From NCBI GenBank assembly GCA_002362595.1, contig DEUO01000118.1, forward strand, positions 1 through 18,244: a stretch of DNA of 18,244 bases. Reading direction: 5' to 3'. The translations under genes and the position numbers were made by a program. The notes beneath the pieces are model-generated. The model did not search any database, had not been told where the DNA came from, and saw only the letters and a list, made by a program, of their open reading frames with translations. Shown piece by piece: positions 12,984 to 18,244 of this stretch (positions are counted from its first letter, which is position 1; every line of letters begins with the position of its first letter). This DNA comes from Caryophanales bacterium UBA3260 (lineage in GTDB: Bacteria; Bacillota_I; Bacilli_A; RF39; UBA660).

Positions 12984-14309
12984 CTAATAGTTTGCTTCCC
13001 AGTTACTTAAGTTTACAGTTTCTGTATCGTAATCATTACCTAATTCACGTCCTTTATATATGCGCAATGTCATGTATTTATCTGATTCACGCCAGATTTG
13101 AAATGCTGGATGAGTTAGTTCGTTATGATGCATATCTGAGAAAGCTAGTTGTAGTTTATATCTTTCTACTTTACCATAATCATAAAAGTGTAAAATATTA
13201 TCATCTTCAGTAATATATACAAGACAATTTGGTTTTTCGATAATTTCTGTTACATGTGGAGCATCTAAGAATACTTTATTGTCTTCTAGACGATATACTT
13301 TATAGTCTACAACTGTTTTGTAATCATTGATGTAACGATCTTTTCCCGTCTTATAATAATAAGTTAAGTTATTATTACTCCATACGTTATATATTGGATC
13401 AGTACTTTCTTCTGATACTTGTTTTTGCTCTCTTAAATCATATATTGTCCATTTTTCATCCTTACATAAAATATAATATTTAGTGTCTTCATCATAATCT
13501 ATTGATTCGTATTCAAATGGTAATTCTTCTTTTATTTCACCAGATTCAGAAATGCTTATTACGCCCCATTTTGGAGAGTCGTAGTTACGGACAATGAAAC
13601 GATTAGAATCGCCTGTTGCTAGTTCGCGATCTTTGTCGTATGCACTTTCTTTTATATCTGAATATTTAGCAATAATATGTTCTTCTCCTTCATTAAATTG
13701 ATATAAATAGATAATTCTTTGGTATGAAGAATCGCCATATTTAGATTCTTGAGGTACAGAGTCATCAACAAAAGCATATTTATCATGAATAATATCAATT
13801 GTATGAAGATTTTCATCTATCTTAGTTAAGGCATCTTTATTACTAGTATTATATTTATCCCAACCAGCAAATGCTTTAGAACATTTACCATTTGAATTAA
13901 CACAGTTATATACGCCGAGTAATTCTCTTTTTCGATTGTAAAAGTATAATAAACCTCTAAAACGATCTTGACGTTGAGGGTTAGCAGGAATATCGTCGCC
14001 ATTAAATACTTTTACTTTTGGAAGGTCTGGTTCGCTCTCAGGATTTTCTCGAGGAATCCAAAAAGGAACTAATTCTTCACGAGCAATTGAAGTACGATTA
14101 TAAATACGATATATATAGCCAAGACTTATGTATTCTTCAACGTAACCATCATCATATTCTTTAGTTGTATGAATAGCTAGAAGTAAAGGTTTGTTATTAG
14201 TATAGTTTATGTAATTTATTAATAATGTTATTGCCCAAATAATTCCTATAATAATAGCAACTATTTCTAATTTCTTTTTTGTTCCTAATTTTTCGGGAGT
14301 TTGATACAT
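12984..14309 (-). CDS. Membrane-anchored protein with a WG-repeat-like stretch, function unknown
   Basis: This 441-residue protein has a short basic head, one transmembrane segment (about 14-36) and a large domain that should lie outside the membrane. After the anchor comes NKPLLLAIHTTKEYDDGYVEEYISLGYIYRIYNR (39-72), a Gly-Tyr pattern I recall from uncharacterised Bacillota proteins but cannot name. Residues 246-270 (PKWGV, then LPFEYESI) look like one WG repeat, and a second, weaker unit follows (KWTIYDL, 286-292), suggesting a beta-propeller-like or beta-repeat fold. Cys136 and Cys143 could form a disulfide. The ATG follows AAGGTGAT, and the gap to the upstream gene is 17 bases, so it is probably the last gene of the comN-relA-dtd transcript. 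No terminator is evident before the hisS promoter. No enzyme motif is visible. Confidence 0.78.
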   Translation of the reverse strand: MYQTPEKLGTKKKLEIVAIIIGIIWAITLLINYINYTNNKPLLLAIHTTKEYDDGYVEEYISLGYIYRIYNRTSIAREELVPFWIPRENPESEPDLPKVKVFNGDDIPANPQRQDRFRGLLYFYNRKRELLGVYNCVNSNGKCSKAFAGWDKYNTSNKDALTKIDENLHTIDIIHDKYAFVDDSVPQESKYGDSSYQRIIYLYQFNEGEEHIIAKYSDIKESAYDKDRELATGDSNRFIVRNYDSPKWGVISISESGEIKEELPFEYESIDYDEDTKYYILCKDEKWTIYDLREQKQVSEESTDPIYNVWSNNNLTYYYKTGKDRYINDYKTVVDYKVYRLEDNKVFLDAPHVTEIIEKPNCLVYITEDDNILHFYDYGKVERYKLQLAFSDMHHNELTHPAFQIWRESDKYMTLRIYKGRELGNDYDTETVNLSNWEANY

Positions 14310-14326
14310 TTTATCACCTTCTATAT

Positions 14327-15109
14327 TTAGCTTTTTTGGTTATCACTACTTACGATGTAACTTCTTTCTAAATAGTATGATACATCATTTTTCTTAAATA
14401 TATGTTCATATAATACACCATCTTTTTTAATAATATCTTCTGATATGTTTGGTTTAGGATTAGTACTATAAGAATTACAGTAAGCATTATCAAAGTATTT
14501 AGTACAACGTTCTTTATCACTGGCATCTATTCTTAAATAGTAACCGCGAAGAACAATTTGATTTTTTTCTTCATAAGCACTTTCATATGAGGAATAATCT
14601 AGAATATTATTGTTAAATGGTTCGGTAAGGCAGTAGTATTTTTCACCATCATTTTTGCAATAATATCCATGGTATTTTATTTCATCATAGTTTAAAGGTA
14701 TATTTGTATTAAAGTATTTTTTTTGATAATCCATAAATGTACTATTATTTATTACTATTAGTTCACATGCTTGATCGTTAGTATTAAATTTTACTTTATC
14801 ATTTACTTGGCAGACGATTTTTACTGCTTCAACGTTTTCTTTTGAATAATCATTTTCGTTTATGTTATCAAGTGTGAACTCAATTATTTCTTGACTAGTT
14901 AAATCGGTATTTACAAGTTTAGCACGACGTAAAGAGTTATTAGCTTCTATACGTTCCATTAGTATACCAATTATTGGGTCATTAGCACTTAATTGAGTTC
15001 TAGTTAATAGTTCTACACCGTAATGAAGATTCCCAATTATACCATAAACGAAGAGAATTATGATGATAATAATACTTACGGAGATGGTTGTTTTTACGAT
15101 ATCTTTCAT
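14327..15109 (-). CDS. Single-pass membrane-anchored protein with six extracytoplasmic cysteines, function unknown
   Basis: I do not recognise the family. The 260 residues begin with a short lysine-containing head and one strongly hydrophobic segment (about 9-26). The rest is a polar domain rich in Asn, Asp, Tyr and Lys, predicted outside the cell. It carries exactly six cysteines (100, 115, 151, 160, 202, 211), spaced as three close pairs, which suggests three disulfides and an oxidising compartment. There is no lipobox, sortase motif or catalytic signature. The ATG lies 9 bases past the dtd stop, and the AAGGTGAT ribosome site overlaps that stop, indicating co-expression with dtd and relA. 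It shares a membrane-anchored, externally exposed layout with the next gene (12984-14309), so the two may act together at the cell surface. Confidence 0.78.
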   Translation of the reverse strand: MKDIVKTTISVSIIIIIILFVYGIIGNLHYGVELLTRTQLSANDPIIGILMERIEANNSLRRAKLVNTDLTSQEIIEFTLDNINENDYSKENVEAVKIVCQVNDKVKFNTNDQACELIVINNSTFMDYQKKYFNTNIPLNYDEIKYHGYYCKNDGEKYYCLTEPFNNNILDYSSYESAYEEKNQIVLRGYYLRIDASDKERCTKYFDNAYCNSYSTNPKPNISEDIIKKDGVLYEHIFKKNDVSYYLERSYIVSSDNQKS

Positions 15110-15118
15110 TTTATCACC

Positions 15119-15562
15119 TTAATTATTATCAGTATCAATGATAATTGTTGTTGGTCCATCATTAAGTAATTTTATTTTCATATCAGCACCAAATATACCA
15201 TCATATGTTTTAATGTGTTCATTTAACATTTTATTGAATTTTTCGTATAGAGGTAAGGCCTTGTCACCGCTTAGAGCTTTAACATAAGATGGACGGTTGC
15301 CTTTTTTTACATCACCATATAAAGTGAATTGAGAGATTGATAGTATTTCACCATTACAATCAAGAACACTTTTATTCATTACATCATTTTCATCTTCAAA
15401 GATACGAAGATTTACTATTTTACGAACACAGTATTCTAATTCTTTTTCAGTATCTGTATCGGTGAATCCAACAAGAACTAGTAATCCTCTATCTATTTTA
15501 TTTATTAATTTATTATCTACTGTAACACTTGCTTCGTTTACTTTTTGTACTACACATTTCAT
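15119..15562 (-). CDS. dtd: D-aminoacyl-tRNA deacylase
   Basis: DTD hydrolyses D-aminoacyl-tRNAs (and Gly-tRNA(Ala)), keeping D-amino acids out of protein synthesis; it acts as a dimer in the cytoplasm. The 147-residue length is typical. The N-terminus MKCVVQKVNEASVTVD matches the family, and both signature blocks are present: SQFTLYGD (77-84) and NDGPTT (134-139), with the Gly136-Pro137 pair that provides the cross-subunit cis-proline. The ATG overlaps the relA stop by one base (TAATG), and AAGGA precedes it by 10 bases, so translation is probably coupled. The relA-dtd pair is common in Bacillota. Confidence 0.96.
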   Translation of the reverse strand: MKCVVQKVNEASVTVDNKLINKIDRGLLVLVGFTDTDTEKELEYCVRKIVNLRIFEDENDVMNKSVLDCNGEILSISQFTLYGDVKKGNRPSYVKALSGDKALPLYEKFNKMLNEHIKTYDGIFGADMKIKLLNDGPTTIIIDTDNN

Positions 15563-17727
15563 TATTTATGAGTCCTTCCTACATCGATTAAAAATGGTAA
15601 AGATTTTAAATCACTTATAAAGTTTTCTAGTTGAATACTAGATATTGTTTTTACTGTTACTTTAAATGTTGTACTTGTTTCTTCTTCAATAGTATTTATT
15701 GATTCAATATAAACATCTTTTTGGGAGGCTTTAGTTATGATATCAAGTAATTGATTTTTCCCTTTTAAGACTTTTATAGTAAGATCAGTAAAGTAAGAAG
15801 ATTCACTATTCATGTTCCATTCTACATCAATAAGTCTTGTACTATTTTTGATATTGGAGCAATCAGCTTTATGAACAGTTATTCCTTCACCTTTTGTTAT
15901 GTATCCAACGATTTTATCGCCTTTAATTGGTTTACAACAATTAGCGATTGTTACAAGGATGTCATCTATTCCTGCTACGATAATATCTCCTTTAGCGTTG
16001 CGACCAGTTTTGGAGTGGTTAGCTATTTTACCTAGATAAATATCCATTACATTTTTTTTGTCTTCGAATATTAAATCAATTATGTAACCAGCAGTAAAAC
16101 GTAAGGAACCAATTGCAAGATACAAATCATCTAAGTCGTTACTATGTGTATCTTTTAGAACTTTATTAATATTAGTTTCTGTTAAGACATCATTTATAGA
16201 TAGTTTACGACGTTTTATTTCTTTTTCGATTATTTCTTTGCCACGTTCGATGTAATTAGCACGATCTTGTTTGCTAAAATATGATTTTATTTTGCTTTTG
16301 GCTTGGCTAGTTTTTACGAATTTTAGCCAGTCTTTGTTAGGATTTGGTTCTTTACCAGTATTTATTTTTACTATGTCGCCGTCTTCTAGAGTAGAATCTA
16401 GAGGAACTATTTGATCATTAACAATAGCACCAATTGTTCTTTCACCTACTCCACTATGAATACGATATGCAAAATCGATAGGAGTTGCTCCTTTAGGAAG
16501 TTCTAAGACATCTCCTTTTGGAGTATAGCAATATATTAAATCACTAAATAGTTCGCTATTTAGGTTTGTAGCAAATTCTTGGTCACTTTCTATTCCTTGA
16601 TTAGCTTCGATAATATTTCTAAACATTTCAAGTTTATGTTCCATCATACTTTGAATTTTTACAGAACCTTTTTCTTTGTATGACCAGTGGGAAGCTATTC
16701 CTTTTTCAGCTATTTCATCCATTTCATAAGTACGTACTTGAATTTCAAAAGGATGACCATCTATACCAAATACTGTTGTATGTAAACTTTGATACATATT
16801 TTCTTTAGGGTTAGCAATATAGTCTTTAAATCTTCTTGGCATTGGGCGATATTTACTATGAATTAAGCCGATTGTTAAGTAGCAATCTTGTTCTGTATCG
16901 ACAAAAACTCTTAGAGCTAGAATATCATATATATCACTAAATCTTTTACCATTATCCATTTTGTTATAAAGGCTATGAACTGATTTAACACGACCTTTTA
17001 TTTTAAAGTTAACACCATTTTCGGTTAGAATTTCAGAAATGCTTTGTTTCATTTCGACTAGTAATTCATTTAGTTCTTCACGTGAGCCATCTAGTTTTTC
17101 TAGAATATCGTTGTATACTTCTGGTTTTGTATATCTTAAGCATAAATCTTCTAGCTCACTTTTTATACTATTAATTCCTAGACGATGTGCAATTGGGATT
17201 AAGACATTTATTGTTTCATTAGCTTTTTGTTTTTGTTCTTCAACTGGTAGTGCATATAAGGTACGCATGTTATGTAATCTATCTGCTAATTTGATAAATA
17301 GAACTCTTACATCTTCTGATAGACCTACTAAGACTTTTCTTAAATATTGGGCAGATGAGTCTTTATCATCTGATAGTTCTAATCTATTTATTTTACTTAC
17401 ACTATAAACGATGCTTGCTATTTCTTCACCGAATTCTTCTTTTATTTCATCGATTGTAGCATCAGTATGATTAACTGTTTCGTGGATAAGAGCACAAGCA
17501 ATAGTTACGTAATCTACATTTAAATCACTTAATATATTAGCCACTTCAAGAGGATGAGAAATGTAAGGGTCGCCATTAAGTCTTTTTTTATTTCCATGAT
17601 GTTCTAAAGCAAAAGCATAAGCGCGATTTATTATATCTAGTTCTTCTTCTTTTTTTATTATTTTTTTTATTTTCTCATATAATTCGTCGTAGGTAATAGG
17701 TTTTTCTTTCTTAGGTAAATTTAGCAT
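15562..17727 (-). CDS. relA: RelA/SpoT-family (p)ppGpp synthetase with altered hydrolase site
   Basis: This long Rel protein (721 residues) makes the stringent-response alarmone (p)ppGpp. Domains in order are: HD-type hydrolase domain (about 25-155), synthetase (about 240-350), TGS (about 395-457), helical region, zinc-finger-like block with ANCCKPIKGD (595-604) and HKADC (619-623), and ACT (about 645-719). The synthetase looks intact: GRVKSVHSLYNKM (245-257), Asp268 in YDILALR, RFKD (299-302, the RXKD type) and Glu328 in FEIQVRT. In the hydrolase, His58 and DRLHN (149-153) remain, but the usual HDxxED block reads HETVNH (82-87), replacing the metal-binding Asp and the two acidic catalytic residues. 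Hydrolysis is therefore probably lost or weak. The ATG follows AGGAG by 8 bases; comN lies 11 bases upstream. Confidence 0.95.
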   Translation of the reverse strand: MLNLPKKEKPITYDELYEKIKKIIKKEEELDIINRAYAFALEHHGNKKRLNGDPYISHPLEVANILSDLNVDYVTIACALIHETVNHTDATIDEIKEEFGEEIASIVYSVSKINRLELSDDKDSSAQYLRKVLVGLSEDVRVLFIKLADRLHNMRTLYALPVEEQKQKANETINVLIPIAHRLGINSIKSELEDLCLRYTKPEVYNDILEKLDGSREELNELLVEMKQSISEILTENGVNFKIKGRVKSVHSLYNKMDNGKRFSDIYDILALRVFVDTEQDCYLTIGLIHSKYRPMPRRFKDYIANPKENMYQSLHTTVFGIDGHPFEIQVRTYEMDEIAEKGIASHWSYKEKGSVKIQSMMEHKLEMFRNIIEANQGIESDQEFATNLNSELFSDLIYCYTPKGDVLELPKGATPIDFAYRIHSGVGERTIGAIVNDQIVPLDSTLEDGDIVKINTGKEPNPNKDWLKFVKTSQAKSKIKSYFSKQDRANYIERGKEIIEKEIKRRKLSINDVLTETNINKVLKDTHSNDLDDLYLAIGSLRFTAGYIIDLIFEDKKNVMDIYLGKIANHSKTGRNAKGDIIVAGIDDILVTIANCCKPIKGDKIVGYITKGEGITVHKADCSNIKNSTRLIDVEWNMNSESSYFTDLTIKVLKGKNQLLDIITKASQKDVYIESINTIEEETSTTFKVTVKTISSIQLENFISDLKSLPFLIDVGRTHK

Positions 17728-17738
17728 GTTTATCTCTC

Positions 17739-18035
17739 CTATTCTTTTAATTTTGGCATTTCAAATATCTCTTCTAAAGAAGAGTTATCTTTCATATATT
17801 TATCATGACAGTAAAGAAGAATATTTTTATCTTCACAATGTAAGATATCATCTACTAATTCGCATAATTCTAAACCTGTTTCTTTTATCCATTTGTTTAA
17901 TCTTAGATAATCCCAGATATCTTTTTCGGTTATACTTGTGAAACCTTTTAGATGTAATAGTTTGGCTCTACTGCGTAATGCTGGCTCTATTCTATTATAT
18001 AAATCTTTTTGAGAACTAAAAGTTATTTCTTCCAT
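17739..18035 (-). CDS. comN: ComN-like post-transcriptional regulator
   Basis: The small acidic protein (98 residues) resembles the ComN/YrzD family, which in Bacillus acts post-transcriptionally on comE mRNA. The match rests on length, a first helix with DLYNRIEPALRSRAKLLHLKGF, then S-I-T-E-K-D-I-W-D-Y-L and a helix with C-E-L-V-D-D-I-L. This follows the ComN pattern D-I-R-P-A-V...G-Y...V-T-E-D-E-L-W...L-V-S-D-I as I remember it. Its place next to a SpoVB-like gene and relA also matches Bacillus, where comN adjoins spoVB. The start is set at the ATG at 18035-18033, 8 bases after GGTGAT; the longer ATG starts at 18050 and 18047 lie upstream of that site. It is the first gene of the relA cluster. 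Function in this organism is inferred from family only. Confidence 0.72.
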   Translation of the reverse strand: MEEITFSSQKDLYNRIEPALRSRAKLLHLKGFTSITEKDIWDYLRLNKWIKETGLELCELVDDILHCEDKNILLYCHDKYMKDNSSLEEIFEMPKLKE

Positions 18036-18039
18036 ATAA

Positions 18040-18045
18040 ATCACC
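18040..18045 (-). promoter_or_regulatory. Shine-Dalgarno site that decides the comN start
   Basis: GGTGAT on the minus strand leaves 8 bases between GG and the ATG at 18035. The upstream ATGs at 18050 and 18047 have no ribosome site of their own. The inner ATG gives 98 residues, matching the family. Confidence 0.6.
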
Positions 18046-18056
18046 ATCATAAATTA

Positions 18057-18085
18057 ATTATATAACAAAATAAGGAACTTATAAA
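18057..18085 (-). promoter_or_regulatory. Promoter of the comN-relA-dtd cluster in the divergent spacer
   Basis: A perfect -10 TATAAT (18062-18057) lies 17 bases downstream of TTTATA (18085-18080, four of six -35 matches) on the minus strand, giving initiation near 18050. The -35 overlaps the ribosome site of the divergent SpoVB-like gene. The AT-palindromic -10 also offers TATAAC on the plus strand (18061-18066), but without a matching -35. Confidence 0.6.
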
Positions 18086-18098
18086 GGAGAAAAGATAC

Positions 18099-18244
18099 GT
18101 GAAAAATAAATTTTTGAAATCAACTATTATATTAGGTATTGGTGGTTTGTTAACTAAAGTAATTGGATTAATAATTAGAATAATATATACAAGGATTATA
18201 GGTATAGATGGTATTTCTTTGATGTCTTTAATTAATCCTACATA
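18099..18244 (+). CDS. SpoVB-like polysaccharide/lipid flippase (MOP superfamily), cut by window end
   Basis: This is the only plus-strand gene. A GTG start at 18099 follows AAAGGAGA (18083-18090) with a 9-base gap after AGGAG. The 48 residues visible read as a short basic head (MKNKFLKSTIIL), then GGLLTKVIGLIIRIIYTRIIG and a tail ending SLMSLINPT. This matches the N-terminus of Bacillus SpoVB (KGTLIL...ITRILGFINRIVLARLLG...GLYMM..PT) and, more loosely, YtgP/MurJ-type flippases that move lipid-linked cell-wall precursors across the membrane. Adjacency to a ComN-like gene supports the SpoVB reading. The gene runs out of the window after 48 codons, so length and integrity are unknown. A SpoVB-like name does not prove that the organism sporulates. 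Confidence 0.82.
   Translation, partial: MKNKFLKSTIILGIGGLLTKVIGLIIRIIYTRIIGIDGISLMSLINPT

Overview
The window looks like chromosomal core sequence of a very low-GC, Gram-positive-related bacterium (Bacillota, or a reduced uncultured relative of the Erysipelotrichia/RF39/Mollicutes type). The grounds are strong AT bias, Shine-Dalgarno sites of the AGGTGA(T) type, a T-box riboswitch, an FtsW/SpoVE-type protein, a ComN-like and a SpoVB-like protein, and the neighbourhood relA-dtd-hisS, which from memory resembles the spoVB-comN-...-relA-dtd-...-hisS-aspS order of Bacillus subtilis. Trp is encoded by TGG (for example in gatA), so nothing suggests a reassigned TGA. Apart from the SpoVB-like gene at the right edge, all genes read leftward (minus strand). 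I saw no tRNA or rRNA gene, CRISPR array, insertion sequence or prophage gene.

Layout, following minus-strand transcription from the right edge. (1) At 18036-18098 a short divergent spacer separates the plus-strand SpoVB-like gene (cut by the window end) from a leftward cluster: comN-like, relA, dtd, then two membrane-anchored proteins of unknown function, one with six extracytoplasmic cysteines and one with a WG-repeat-like stretch. The genes overlap by a base or lie 8-17 bases apart, so they are probably one transcript. (2) At 12720-12966 there is a consensus sigma-A promoter followed by a full T-box leader, then hisS-asnS-aspS-gatC-gatA-gatB, ended by a hairpin that overlaps the gatB stop codon. 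This aminoacyl-tRNA operon holds both routes to Asn-tRNA(Asn) (AsnRS, and AspRS plus GatCAB). The leader's specifier codon reads AAC (Asn), not His. (3) At 3059-4975 a gene with its own promoter encodes a 638-residue protein built from eight tandem ~55-residue helix-turn-helix-like repeats plus an alpha-helical C-terminal domain. (4) At 1415-2983 a gene with its own promoter and terminator encodes a membrane protein with a 220-residue disordered N-terminus. (5) At 266-1345 lies ftsW (SpoVE-like), and at the extreme left edge the TTG-initiated start of another leftward gene encoding a membrane anchor.

The most notable points are: an Asn-reading T-box in front of a hisS-first operon; an AspRS with the His that marks non-discriminating enzymes, next to GatCAB yet alongside AsnRS; a GatA with TGDSIRKPA in place of the usual TGGSIRQPA; a Rel enzyme whose ppGpp-hydrolase HD/ED residues are replaced (HE, NH) while the synthetase site is intact; and the eight-repeat protein, which is the best candidate here for an undescribed system. 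Four genes (aspS, asnS, hisS, comN) are given starts shorter than the longest reading frame, because the longer starts lie inside or against their own Shine-Dalgarno sequences.
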